This document shows positions 52,821 to 61,851 of a stretch of 64,000 nucleotides of DNA, one piece after another. Made by a program: the position numbers and the translations under genes. Position 1 is the first letter of the stretch, and every line of letters begins with the position of its first letter. Source of the DNA: JAYREN01 sp963663375 (lineage in GTDB: Bacteria; Acidobacteriota; Holophagae; Holophagales; Holophagaceae); assembly GCA_963663375.1 (NCBI GenBank), contig OY760195.1:1302001-1366000 (forward strand), written 5' to 3'. The notes beneath the pieces are model-generated. The model was not told the DNA's origin. It saw nothing but the letters and a program-made list of their open reading frames with translations, and ran no database searches.

Positions 52821-54944
52821 TCAGACCGCCATGATGGCTCGATAGGCCTCCAGGAAGTCCCCGCTCTGGGGCAGGATCTCGTCCTCCAGGCTGGGGTGGT
52901 AGGCCACCCAGGTGTCCTTGGCACCGATGCGGCGCACGGGGGCATCCAGGTCGAAGAACAGCTCGTCGGCAATGCGGGCGGCAAGCTCGGCGCCGTAGCC
53001 CCAGGCCTTGCCATCCTCGTGGGCCACGATGACCCGATGGGTCTTCTTCACCGTGCGCTGGATGGCCTCCCAGTCGTAGGGGCTGAGGGTGCGCAGATCG
53101 ATGATCTCCACGTCGATGCCCTCGGCCTCGGCCAGGCGAGCCGCCTGTACCGCGCGGTACACCGTGCTGCCATAGGTGATGAGCGAGAGACTCTTGCCCT
53201 CTCGCACCGTGCGGGCCTTGCCGAAGGGGATCATGAAGTCGGGACCCGGCTCCGCGCCCTTGTTGTGGATCTGCCGGTAGAGATGCTTGGGCTCGAGAAA
53301 GAGCACGGGATCATCGCAGCGGATGGCCGTACGCAGCAGTCCCGCCGCATCCAGCGCGCTGCTGGGATAGACCACCCGCAGACCCGGGATATGGGTGAAG
53401 ATGCTCTCGCCGCTCTGGCTGTGATAGACGGCGCCGCCCATGAGGTAGCCGCCGATGGGCACGCGCACCACCATGGGCGCCTTGAAGTCGTTGTTGGAGC
53501 GCCAGCGGAAGTTGGCCAGCTCGTCGCGAAGCTGCTGCATGGCGGGCCAGATGTAGTCGAAGAACTGGATCTCCACCACGGGCTTGAAGCCGCGCCCCGC
53601 AAGGCCCAAGGCCCGCCCGATGATGGTGGCTTCGGCCAGGGGCGTGTTATACACCCGGTGGCTGCCGAAGGCCTTCTGCAGGCCGTGGGTGGCCTTGAAC
53701 ACGCCGCCCTTGCCCTTCACCTCGGTGAGAATCTCCTCGCGGGTGGCGTCGGCCACGTCCTCGCCGAACACGAGAATGCGCGGATCCCGGGCCATCTCTC
53801 CCTTCAGGGTGGCATTGATGAGATCGATCATCGTCTTCTGGGGGCCCGATGGATCCGGCGCCGTGGCTTCCGTGTCGAATTCCGCCGAAGTCGGATCGAT
53901 CTCCTCACTGTAGAGGTATCGGTAGTAGCTGCCGGAATCCGGGGGCGGCGCGTTTTCGGCCCGCTCCCAGGCAAGATCGATCTCCATCTGGATTTCCGAC
54001 TTGAGCTGCTCCAGGTCGTTTTCCGTGAGATCGCCCAGTTCCACGAGGCGGGCGCCGAAGGTAACCACGGGGTCGCGCTTCTGCTCCTCGGCACGCTGGG
54101 CCGCGGTCTTGTAGAGCGCCTCGTCATCGGACAGGGAGTGACTGTAGGGGCGAATGGTCTTGGCCCGCACCAAGGCAGGCCCGCGTCGGGCACGGCAATG
54201 TTCGGCGGCACGGGCCATGGCGTGGTACGAGGCGATGGGGTCGCAGCCGTCCACATCATCGATGACCAGCAGCCCGTGGGGTTCCCAGCCCTTCAGCAGC
54301 GCCGCCACATTGGCCCCGGCGTACTGGACTTCCGTGGGCGTGGAGATGGCGTAGCCGTTGTCCTCCACCAGGAAGATCACCGGCAGCTTGAGGTTCACGG
54401 CATTGTTGAGCCCCTCCCAGAACTCGCCCTGGCTCACGGTGCCGTCCCCCGTGGTGGCGAGGGCAATCTCGTCGGCCCGGGTATCCAGTTCGGCACTGAG
54501 CCCCCCCTGCTCCGCCCGCAGCACCGCCTCCACGCAGCCCACGGCCTGCAGGAATTGGCTGCCCGTGGGGCTGGAGGAAGACCAGATGCGGTGCTCGGAA
54601 CTGCTCCAGTGGCCGGGCATCTGGCGGCCGCCCGTGGCGGGATCCAGCTTGGAACCCACGCTGCCCAGGAACATGTCGTAGGCCGAAACGCCCAGCCCAT
54701 AGCTGAGGGCCCGATCCCGGTAGTAAAGGAAGAACCAGTCGTGGCCTGACTTGAGCGCCATGGCTGCCGCCGCGCCGATGGCCTCGTGCCCCACCCCGTT
54801 GATCTGGAAGAAGACCTTGTTCTGCCGCTTCCCGGCGATTTCGCGATCATCGATCCGCCGCGCCGCATAGATGGTGCGAAAGAGGGTGATGCGCTGTTCG
54901 CGGGTGAGAAGCTGCTGGTCGAGGATCGGGGCTTCCAGGGCCAC
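52821..54944 (-). CDS. Fused 2-oxo acid dehydrogenase E1 alpha/beta
   Basis: A 707-residue single-chain E1. The N-terminal half is E1-alpha: VGHEAIGAAAAMAL, YYRDRALSYGLG, GDGTVSQGEFWEGLNNAVNLKLPVIFLVEDNGYAIS (ThDP motif GDG-x-NN). The C-terminal half is E1-beta: ILVFGEDVA, RVYNTPLAEATIIGRALGLA, PVVEIQFFDYIWPAMQQL, FLEPKHLYR. GTG 54944 has GGAGAGCCC upstream; the longer open frame is non-coding. Such fused enzymes act in branched-chain or pyruvate-type oxidative decarboxylation. No E2 or E3 gene is adjacent, so partners lie elsewhere. The upstream neighbour is the dehydrogenase-LytTR fusion. Confidence 0.92.
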   Translation of the reverse strand: MALEAPILDQQLLTREQRITLFRTIYAARRIDDREIAGKRQNKVFFQINGVGHEAIGAAAAMALKSGHDWFFLYYRDRALSYGLGVSAYDMFLGSVGSKLDPATGGRQMPGHWSSSEHRIWSSSSPTGSQFLQAVGCVEAVLRAEQGGLSAELDTRADEIALATTGDGTVSQGEFWEGLNNAVNLKLPVIFLVEDNGYAISTPTEVQYAGANVAALLKGWEPHGLLVIDDVDGCDPIASYHAMARAAEHCRARRGPALVRAKTIRPYSHSLSDDEALYKTAAQRAEEQKRDPVVTFGARLVELGDLTENDLEQLKSEIQMEIDLAWERAENAPPPDSGSYYRYLYSEEIDPTSAEFDTEATAPDPSGPQKTMIDLINATLKGEMARDPRILVFGEDVADATREEILTEVKGKGGVFKATHGLQKAFGSHRVYNTPLAEATIIGRALGLAGRGFKPVVEIQFFDYIWPAMQQLRDELANFRWRSNNDFKAPMVVRVPIGGYLMGGAVYHSQSGESIFTHIPGLRVVYPSSALDAAGLLRTAIRCDDPVLFLEPKHLYRQIHNKGAEPGPDFMIPFGKARTVREGKSLSLITYGSTVYRAVQAARLAEAEGIDVEIIDLRTLSPYDWEAIQRTVKKTHRVIVAHEDGKAWGYGAELAARIADELFFDLDAPVRRIGAKDTWVAYHPSLEDEILPQSGDFLEAYRAIMAV

Positions 54945-55069
54945 GGGCTCTCCTGACGCCGAGACGCGGCGGGCGGGGGCATTATTGCACCAGCGGGAAA
55001 CAGACCCCGCTGACAGTGGGGGACAAGCCTTGGATGCCCCGGTCCCCTTTCCGTTCACCCGAGAAACAC

Positions 55070-56566
55070 CTAGAGGCCGAGCAGTTCCTTGAGCCTGGGG
55101 GTGGCCGACCGGCTGACATCGAGTTCCAGATTCCCGGCCACCTTGACCTTGGCGCGTCCCCCGAACACGGTCCGCAGATCCAGCACCGTCTCCGGCTGAA
55201 GCAGCACATCGGATTGGATCCGCACGAAGAGGACGTGGCGGAAGGCCAGTTCCACATCCGCCAGGCTGCGCCAGGATGTCTTGTAGCGGTGGCCGTGGTG
55301 CCAGGCCCACACAAAGCCGCCGTCCAGCTCGAAATGGGTGGTGCCAGCCAGATCCAGGGTCGCCTGCTGGTTTCCAACCATGCCGTGTAACGTGATCAGA
55401 GGACCATCCGGGGAAGGCAGTGGAGGTTCCTTGGGTGTGGGGAGCGTCTCGGGCTGAATCGGGATCACCGGCAGAGGCTCAGGGAGAGACAGGGGAGCCG
55501 CGACCGGAACGGGGATGGGCTGGAGAAGGGGAGCGGCTTTGGGCACCGGGTCATCAACAGGGACAGGATCGGGCACCGGCTCCGGCGCGGGTGCCGGGGA
55601 AACTTCCGGAGCCTGGCGATCCGAGGCCCTGCGTTTCCTGGCCCTTGGTTCTTTTTTCGAGGAAGAGGGCGGGACAGGAGGCTCCACCGCAGGCCCTGGC
55701 TCCGTCAGGCTCGCAGCATAGAGTGCCGAGAGATCCTGAGCACCGAAGCCCCTGACCACTGCGGCCTCGAGCCTTGCTTCCAGCAGGGCCGCCACAGCTA
55801 TTGGTGCGGCTGAGGCCTCAAAGGCCTTCCGGGCCTCCCGGGTATCCCCCAGCGCCTGGGCCAGGGTGAGGTCAGCCGGCTCGAAGGTGCGGCGCACCAT
55901 CAGGCCACCATAGGAATCCACCAGGGGCGACTTGAAGATCGCCGTATTCATCACGCGGAGAAAATCCGCGGGGGCCAGGCCCATCTTCTCCCCGAAGGCG
56001 AGCACCTCGGCGAGCCCCTCCACCATGGCCGCCGTGAGCAAGTTCCCGCCCAACTTCACGGCGTGGGCCAGCTCGGGCCGGGTGCCCACCCGGGTGAGCC
56101 CCCGGCCCAGCGCATCGAAGATGCCGAGGCAGCGCGTCACCTGGGCCTCGGGGCCACCAGCCACAATCCAGAGATGGCGGGAGGCGGCGCCCCCGGGCCG
56201 ACCGAAGACCGGCGCGGCCACGTAGCCCTGGCCCCTTTCCTCGTGGGCGGCGGCCAGCCTGCGGGAGGTCTCCACCCCGATGGTGCTCATGCAGAGATGA
56301 ATGGCTCCGGCGGGAAGATGAGCCAGCAGGCCGTCCGGCTGGAAGGTGAGGGCCTCCTCGGCCGCATCGTCGGAGACCATCGTCAGGGCGACCTGGACCT
56401 CGGTGACCGCATCGGCCACCGTGGCGGCCACCCGCACACCCGTGGAGCCGGGCTCGACCGCCTTGGGGTGGGTGCGGTTGTAGACCGAAACGTTGTGCCC
56501 AATCTCGGCCAGGTTGCGCGCCATGGGGGCACCCATCCTGCCCAGACCTAGGACGGCGATCCGCAT
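55070..56566 (-). CDS. Beta-hydroxyacid dehydrogenase fused to a LytTR DNA-binding domain
   Basis: A 498-residue two-part protein. Residues 1-165 form an NAD(P) Rossmann domain (AVLGLGRMGAPMARNL; cofactor region VSVYNRTHPKA; substrate loop CMSTIGVETSRRL; APVFGRPGGAASRHLWIVAGG). Residues about 168-290 are the all-helical domain of the 3-hydroxyisobutyrate dehydrogenase/GLYR family, with the catalytic Lys in HAVKLGGNLL. Enzyme residues therefore look intact. A basic patch (KKEPRARKRRASDRQ) and a Pro-rich linker of about 100 residues follow. The last 85 residues read as LytTR: FVRIQSDVLLQPETVLDLRT, then GGRAKVKVAGNLELDVSR and LKELLGL. LytTR normally ends response regulators. A metabolic dehydrogenase as sensory domain is unusual. 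Possible targets are the E1 gene 125 bp downstream or its own promoter; this is inference. Confidence 0.85.
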   Translation of the reverse strand: MRIAVLGLGRMGAPMARNLAEIGHNVSVYNRTHPKAVEPGSTGVRVAATVADAVTEVQVALTMVSDDAAEEALTFQPDGLLAHLPAGAIHLCMSTIGVETSRRLAAAHEERGQGYVAAPVFGRPGGAASRHLWIVAGGPEAQVTRCLGIFDALGRGLTRVGTRPELAHAVKLGGNLLTAAMVEGLAEVLAFGEKMGLAPADFLRVMNTAIFKSPLVDSYGGLMVRRTFEPADLTLAQALGDTREARKAFEASAAPIAVAALLEARLEAAVVRGFGAQDLSALYAASLTEPGPAVEPPVPPSSSKKEPRARKRRASDRQAPEVSPAPAPEPVPDPVPVDDPVPKAAPLLQPIPVPVAAPLSLPEPLPVIPIQPETLPTPKEPPLPSPDGPLITLHGMVGNQQATLDLAGTTHFELDGGFVWAWHHGHRYKTSWRSLADVELAFRHVLFVRIQSDVLLQPETVLDLRTVFGGRAKVKVAGNLELDVSRSATPRLKELLGL

Positions 56567-56617
56567 TAAAGCTTCCTCCCGGTCACCATCCTAGCCTGCT
56601 CTGGGCTTGGGTCAGAG

Positions 56618-57727
56618 TCAGAAGCTGGTACCCACCAGGAAGGTGGCTGAGGTGCCGGACTTGAAGGCCTCCCCCTCCTTGTCCAGCAATTCCCGGTTGA
56701 GCCGGTCCTGACGAACCTCCAGACGCAGGAAGGTGCGTCCGTATTTGCGCTCAAATCCGAAAGCTGCGGAATCGAGGCGAAGATCCGCACCCACCAGGTT
56801 GGCCAGGGAGGCGATGGTTTTGTCGATGCCCAGACGCACGCCCGCGCCATCCTTGAGAGATTCGGCCCGAACGAAGATCGCTGATCGTTCTCCCAGCGTG
56901 TAGCGAAAGATCGCGCCACCACCACCCCAACTGGCCTTTCGAGCCTCCGGTGCGATGGCGCCAGGGGCAAAGGATTCGCGACCGAAGGTGCCCTCCCACT
57001 GCAGCGTAGCGGCACCCCAGACCCACTGGCCCATCAGGCAAAGCCGCTCCCGCGTGCGCCCCTCGGCTCCAGCACCACTCTGCTCGGGCCCACGATAGGC
57101 CTGCAGGGAAAGGTAGTTGTCGGCATTTCCCCCATGGTTGTAGGTCAGGCCCACGCCAAGGGTCTTGCCGCGGTTGTTATCGGCCACCTGGTCTTCACCA
57201 TTGAACACCCACAGATCACTGCTCCACACCGGCGTGAAAGCGTGGTGCCAGTTGACACCCACCTGGGCGAGAGGATCCGCAAAGGTATACAGAATGCCCT
57301 TGGAGGCGGCGACCCCCGAGGTCTGGTCCGTGAATTCCATGCCGATGGAGGTGAGCATCCGCCCGATCCGGATCGTATCGTTCTTGCCCGTCCAGATGAG
57401 CTGGGCCTCAGGCCAGGCGATGGAACCCGTGTCGCCACTGCCCAGGTTGATATTCCTGGCCAACTGACCCGCCATCAGGGTGAACTTGAGGGAAAAGCCC
57501 TCGGGAAGAGGCACGTCGGCACCAAGGGTCAGGCCGTCCAGAGTGAAGCGGTCCATTCCGGATTCCAGCGGCCGAAACACCAGCGAACCGTCTGAGGTGG
57601 AACGGTCCTGGGTGACGCCACTGGCCCAGAAGGAACCCCGCCATTTGATGGTGGAAACCGCAGGCACCGGGGCCTGGGCGGAAAGGGCACAGCCGAGGAG
57701 GCCGAAGATCAGGGTGCGTGCGTGCAT
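56618..57727 (-). CDS. Porin-like outer-membrane beta-barrel protein
   Basis: A 369-residue exported protein. MHARTLIFGLLGCALSAQAP (ATG 57727, GGAGAAATCC upstream) is the signal peptide. The mature part alternates polar and hydrophobic residues with many aromatic girdle positions (WRGSFWASGVT, LMAGQLARNI, RIGRMLTSIGMEF, LWVFNGEDQVADNNRGKTLGVGL) and ends in Phe (ATFLVGTSF), the classic outer-membrane insertion signal. It resembles single-barrel porins. It lies 85 bp downstream of amt and is probably co-transcribed, so may supply the channel for its substrate. Confidence 0.75.
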   Translation of the reverse strand: MHARTLIFGLLGCALSAQAPVPAVSTIKWRGSFWASGVTQDRSTSDGSLVFRPLESGMDRFTLDGLTLGADVPLPEGFSLKFTLMAGQLARNINLGSGDTGSIAWPEAQLIWTGKNDTIRIGRMLTSIGMEFTDQTSGVAASKGILYTFADPLAQVGVNWHHAFTPVWSSDLWVFNGEDQVADNNRGKTLGVGLTYNHGGNADNYLSLQAYRGPEQSGAGAEGRTRERLCLMGQWVWGAATLQWEGTFGRESFAPGAIAPEARKASWGGGGAIFRYTLGERSAIFVRAESLKDGAGVRLGIDKTIASLANLVGADLRLDSAAFGFERKYGRTFLRLEVRQDRLNRELLDKEGEAFKSGTSATFLVGTSF

Positions 57728-57812
57728 GGATTTCTCCGGAGAATGAGGGATGCGATGAATGCACTCTGGCACCCAGCAGAAGCGTGGGTGCCAGGGTGTT
57801 TCGCAACTGGGA

Positions 57813-59063
57813 TTAGAGTCCCTGAGGATAGGCTTCCTCGCCGTGCAGTCCGGCGTCCAGGCCTTCGGTCTCTTGCGCCTCTTCCACGCGCACAGGCGTG
57901 ATCTTGTTGATGATCCAGAGCATCCCGTAGGTGAAGGCGAAGGCCCATACCGAGGACACCGCTACCGCCACCAGCTGCTTGCCGAAGAAGGCCGTGCCGC
58001 CAAAGAACAGGCCATCGGCACCATTGGGATTCCACATCTTTGAGCCGAACATCCCCAGGAAGATCACGCCGATGAAGCCGCCCACACCGTGAACACCCCA
58101 GACATCCAAGGCGTCATCCCAGCGCAGCTTGTTCTTGAGGGCCACCGCGTAGTAGCAGATTACTCCCGCGAGAATCCCGATGAGGGCCGCCACCGCCGGG
58201 GAGACATATCCGGCCGCAGGTGTGATGGTTGCCAATCCCGCCACGGCACCCGTGAGCAACCCCACGAACTTGGGCTGCTTGGCATTCATCCATTCCACAA
58301 AGAGCCAAGTGGCCGCTGCGAAGGAGGCCGCAATGTCGGTGTTGAGGAAGGCAGAGGCCGTGATGGAATCCACACGGAATTCCGATCCGGCATTGAAACC
58401 GTACCAACCGAACCAGAGCAGTCCCGTGCCCAGGGCGATGAGAGGAATGCTGTGGGGCTCGTTCTCGATGACCTTGCGCTTGCCCACGAAGAGGATCGAA
58501 GCCAGCGCCGCCAAGCCCGCCGTGTTGTGCACCACGATGCCCCCCGCGAAATCCAGTACGCCCCACTTGGCCAGAAGACCCTCGGGATGCCAGACCATGT
58601 GACAGAAGGGGAAGTACACGAAGATCAGCCAGGCCGTAAGGAACATCATGTAGGCCTTGAAGGTGACCCGGTTGGCGAAGGCGCCGGTGATGAGCGCCGG
58701 CGTAATGATGGCGAACATCATCTGGTAGGCCACGTGCACGATCTGGGGGATGCCCGCGGTGGAGCCCCCCAGGGTGAACATGCTGGACAGATTGATGTTA
58801 TTCAGGAAGGCGTAGTGGCCAGGCTGACCAACGATGCCGTGCCAGGTGGGTCCGAAGCACATGGAATAGCCGAAGGCGAACCACAGCACCGTGGTCCAGC
58901 CGAGGCTGACGAAACTCTGGATCATGATGGCCAGCACGTTCTTGCGGCCCACCAGGCCGCCATAGAAGAAGGCCAGGCCAGGGGTCATGAGCATGACTAG
59001 GCTGCAGCAGAGCAGCATGAATGCGGTATTCCCGGTATCGATGGGCATGGTCTGCGGATTCAC
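57813..59063 (-). CDS. amt: Ammonium transporter
   Basis: A 416-residue polytopic membrane protein of the Amt/MEP/Rh family. Family motifs are DTGNTAFMLLCCSLVMLMTPGLAFFYGGLV, FVYFPFCHMVWHPEG (first pore His), GTGLLWFGWYGFNAGS and DDALDVWGVHGVGGFIGVIFLG (second pore His). The start is GTG 59063, six nucleotides after a consensus AGGAGG. No glnK gene is next to it, unusual for amt. Confidence 0.95.
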   Translation of the reverse strand: MNPQTMPIDTGNTAFMLLCCSLVMLMTPGLAFFYGGLVGRKNVLAIMIQSFVSLGWTTVLWFAFGYSMCFGPTWHGIVGQPGHYAFLNNINLSSMFTLGGSTAGIPQIVHVAYQMMFAIITPALITGAFANRVTFKAYMMFLTAWLIFVYFPFCHMVWHPEGLLAKWGVLDFAGGIVVHNTAGLAALASILFVGKRKVIENEPHSIPLIALGTGLLWFGWYGFNAGSEFRVDSITASAFLNTDIAASFAAATWLFVEWMNAKQPKFVGLLTGAVAGLATITPAAGYVSPAVAALIGILAGVICYYAVALKNKLRWDDALDVWGVHGVGGFIGVIFLGMFGSKMWNPNGADGLFFGGTAFFGKQLVAVAVSSVWAFAFTYGMLWIINKITPVRVEEAQETEGLDAGLHGEEAYPQGL

Positions 59064-59129
59064 GAAACCTCCTGTCGGAAGGTGTCAGAGTAGGGGCATT
59101 GCCGGGCGCCGGATGCAGATCCACCGGCA

Positions 59130-59147
59130 TTTTTACGTTCTTTTTAC
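59130..59147. promoter_or_regulatory. Tandem TTTTTAC half-sites in the amt / sensor-kinase divergent region
   Basis: TTTTTAC at 59130-59136 and again at 59141-59147, an 11-bp period as used by OmpR/PhoB-family regulators. It stands 40 bp upstream of the KdpDE-like pair and about 70 bp from the amt start, so could control either or both. Confidence 0.4.
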
Positions 59148-59186
59148 ACGCGCCCCTTACCATCGAATCATCTGATATCCATTCCG

Positions 59187-61112
59187 ATGCCCGATTCCAC
59201 TTACACTTCTCCGCTCCTCGTGGCCCTGGGCTCTGATGCCCAGGCCCTGCGCCTCATCCATGCGGGGTTCTGGCGCGTGCGAGACGGTGGTCGGCCATGG
59301 GTGGCCCTCCACGTAGAGGTGCCTGGCGAGGAAGGTGCCGAAGAAGGCGATCAGGCACGGCTCTGGCTCGAGGAGGCCCAAAGCCTCGGTGCAGAATCCC
59401 TCTGGATCAAGGCCCGCACACGGGTTCTCGGCATCCAGGAAGCCGTCCGCCGCACCGGCACGGATGAAGTCATCCTCGGCAAAGGTGCAGGCCGCTGGCT
59501 TTGGGCCCGACTCGGGCATTCTTCTGCCCAGGAACTTCAACGTCGCCTGCCTGGCCTGCGGATCGTCGCCGTTCCCCTGGGGCCTGAAATTCCGCCCAGT
59601 CCGGTGGTACCTCCCCGAGACCAGTGGGCGGGGGCCTTCTTCGGGGCCTTGGGCATCCTGGGCGCTTGCACCGGACTCGGCTCGATCCTGCCTCCCGAAC
59701 TGCCCCTGCCCGCCATCTTCCTCCTCTACCTGCTGGCCACAGCCCTCATCGCCCAGCGCTGGGGCCTGCTGGTGGGCGCGCTCTCGGTGGGTGCAAGTGT
59801 CTTAGCCTTCGACCTGGCCTTCGACTCGGTCCGGGGCAGTCTCCAGGTCGGCAACTGGCCGCTGCTCGCACTGTTCCTTGTGATCCTCATGGGCGGACAG
59901 ATTGCGGTCGCTCTGGCGGAACGCCTCACCCATCAGACCCGCAACTCCCGGCGGCGGGCCGCCCTCCAGGCCGCCCTGCTCATGCTCGGGCGCAACCTGA
60001 ACCGCGCCACCCGACCCCGGGAAATTGCGGAAGTCCTGGCCCACCTGGGTGAACGCTTGCTGCACCGACGCATCCACCTGCTCCTGCCTCAGGCCGATGG
60101 CACCTGGCAGTCCCTTCCCGCTGGCCACGCTCCACCGGATTCTCCACGACTCCATCCAGATGCCTACCCTCGCAATGGTGAACTTCAGCCGGTGTTCCAG
60201 GGGGGGTTCGCCTTCCTGCCCCTGGGTCACGGAGAGGCCCTGCAAGGCGTTCTCTCGATCGAGGTCAGCATCCGAGGGGATCTCGATGAAGATGGCTGGG
60301 AGCTCCTGCGCGCCTTCACGGTGCAGGTGGCCATTGCCCTTGAGCGCGCCCGGTGGTTCGAGGCCGCCCAACGGATCCGCCTGGAAAACGAAACAGAGCG
60401 CATGCGCAGCGCCCTACTCGGCGCCATCTCCCACGACCTGCGCACCCCCCTCGCCGGAATCCAGGGGGCCGCCAGCACGCTGCTTCTTGCTTCGGAGACT
60501 CTGGAGCCCACTACGCGGCGCGATCTCCTGACCATGATCCACGCGGAAAGTGAGCGTCTCAGCCAACTCCTGGCCAACCTGCTGGATCTGACCAGCCTGG
60601 AGAGCGGCGTCATCCGGGTGCAGAAGGAATGGCATCCGCTGGAGGAAATAGTGGGCGCGGCCCTGCGGCACGCCGAGGCGGGGCAGGGAAACCTCCGTGT
60701 GGAGCTGGACCTCCCGGAAGATCTGCCCCTGGTGCCCGTGGATGGCGCCTTGCTGGAACAGCTCCTCATCAACCTGCTCCTGAATGCCCAGCGCCATGCT
60801 CCCGGAAGCCCTGTCCATCTGCGGGCCTGGGTGGCCCCAGATACCCTCGAACTGGCGGTTTCGGATCGCGGCCCCGGCATTCCAGAGGCTTTGCAGGAAC
60901 GGGTTTTCGAGAAGTTCTTCCAACTCCCGGGCAACCACCAGGGAGGTGGCGTAGGGCTGGGCCTGGCCATCTGCGATGCCATCGCGCGAGCCCACGGGGG
61001 CCGGATCTGGGCCCGGGCGCGGAGCGAGGGACCTGGAACCTCCTTTCGGCTTTCCCTGCCTCTGGAGGGCGTTCCCCCCTCCCTTCCCTCGGACGAGGAG
61101 CCGCTCCCATGA
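59187..61112 (+). CDS. KdpD-like sensor kinase without the KdpD ATP-binding domain
   Basis: A 641-residue kinase paralogous to the KdpD at 34525. It begins directly with a Usp-like domain (LLVALGSDAQALRLIHAGF), followed by four DUF4118 membrane helices (about 150-245), a GAF-like region, HisKA (ISHDLRTPLAGIQGAASTLLL, His about 416) and HATPase_c (LLLNAQRH, DRGPGIP, GVGLGLAICDAIARAHGG). The approximately 230-residue Walker-A domain of true KdpD is missing, so it cannot regulate in the same way. It is coupled to the next gene (ATGA), divergent from amt and far from kdp, so it probably senses another ion or nutrient. Confidence 0.88.
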   Translation: MPDSTYTSPLLVALGSDAQALRLIHAGFWRVRDGGRPWVALHVEVPGEEGAEEGDQARLWLEEAQSLGAESLWIKARTRVLGIQEAVRRTGTDEVILGKGAGRWLWARLGHSSAQELQRRLPGLRIVAVPLGPEIPPSPVVPPRDQWAGAFFGALGILGACTGLGSILPPELPLPAIFLLYLLATALIAQRWGLLVGALSVGASVLAFDLAFDSVRGSLQVGNWPLLALFLVILMGGQIAVALAERLTHQTRNSRRRAALQAALLMLGRNLNRATRPREIAEVLAHLGERLLHRRIHLLLPQADGTWQSLPAGHAPPDSPRLHPDAYPRNGELQPVFQGGFAFLPLGHGEALQGVLSIEVSIRGDLDEDGWELLRAFTVQVAIALERARWFEAAQRIRLENETERMRSALLGAISHDLRTPLAGIQGAASTLLLASETLEPTTRRDLLTMIHAESERLSQLLANLLDLTSLESGVIRVQKEWHPLEEIVGAALRHAEAGQGNLRVELDLPEDLPLVPVDGALLEQLLINLLLNAQRHAPGSPVHLRAWVAPDTLELAVSDRGPGIPEALQERVFEKFFQLPGNHQGGGVGLGLAICDAIARAHGGRIWARARSEGPGTSFRLSLPLEGVPPSLPSDEEPLP

Positions 61113-61795
61113 GCCAGCCCACCATCCTCATCGTGGAGGACGAAGCCTCGCTCCGGCGCTTCCTGGTGCCCATCCTGAGCACCCAGGGTTATCCCGTCCT
61201 TACGGCGGCTTCGGCGGCCGAAGGCATCTCAATGGCCCGCAGTCACAATCCGGAGCTGGTGCTCCTGGACCTGGGTCTGCCGGATATGGACGGCCTCACA
61301 GTGCTGCGGGCCTTGCGCAGCTGGAGCCAACGCCCGGTCATCATCATCAGCGCCCGCAGCCAGGAGCGAGAAAAGGTTCGAGCCCTGGATGAAGGCGCCG
61401 ACGACTATCTGACCAAGCCTTTCGGCGCTGCCGAACTGCTGGCCCGGATCCGCGTGGCCCTCCGCCACAAAGTGCAGGCCACGGTACCTCATTCCGTATT
61501 CACCCTGGCGGGTCTGCGGGTGGACCTGGAGCGCCGGGAGGTCAGCGTGGATGGCGAACCCGCACGGCTCACACCCATCGAGTATCGACTCCTGGAAGCC
61601 CTGGTCCGCCGGGCCGGAAGAGTCGCTACCCACCAACAGCTCCTCACCGAAGTCTGGGGCCCAGCAGGCGAGGGACAGAATCACTACCTGCGGATCTACA
61701 TGGCCCAGCTCCGCAAGAAGCTCGAGGCCGATCCCAACAGGCCCAGCTTCTTCCTCACCGAGCCGGGGGTAGGCTACCGGCTGAATGGCGAGTAG
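61109..61795 (+). CDS. KdpE-like OmpR-family response regulator
   Basis: A 228-residue regulator. The receiver has ILIVEDEASLRRFL, phospho-Asp in LVLLDLGLPDMDG and LTKPFGAAELLARIRVALRH. The winged helix reads LTPIEYRLLEALVRRAGRVATHQQLLTEVWGP and ends EPGVGYRLNGE. ATG 61109 overlaps the kinase stop; the open frame further upstream is a shadow. It closely resembles the KdpE at 37226, indicating duplication of the kdpDE pair. A likely binding site is the TTTTTAC repeat upstream. Confidence 0.92.
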   Translation: MSQPTILIVEDEASLRRFLVPILSTQGYPVLTAASAAEGISMARSHNPELVLLDLGLPDMDGLTVLRALRSWSQRPVIIISARSQEREKVRALDEGADDYLTKPFGAAELLARIRVALRHKVQATVPHSVFTLAGLRVDLERREVSVDGEPARLTPIEYRLLEALVRRAGRVATHQQLLTEVWGPAGEGQNHYLRIYMAQLRKKLEADPNRPSFFLTEPGVGYRLNGE

Positions 61796-61851
61796 CCAGG
61801 CTCGACCCCGGGCCCATGGTACCCTTGAGATTCTTTGTCGCGAAAGGCCTC

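Noticed and set aside
54945..55310. N-terminal extension of the fused E1
   Set aside because: Low-complexity frame without a ribosome site; GTG 54944 has GGAGA at the right distance.
57813..59063. glnK/PII gene coupled to amt
   Set aside because: The usual partner was looked for on both sides; the neighbours are a porin-like gene and a sensor kinase.
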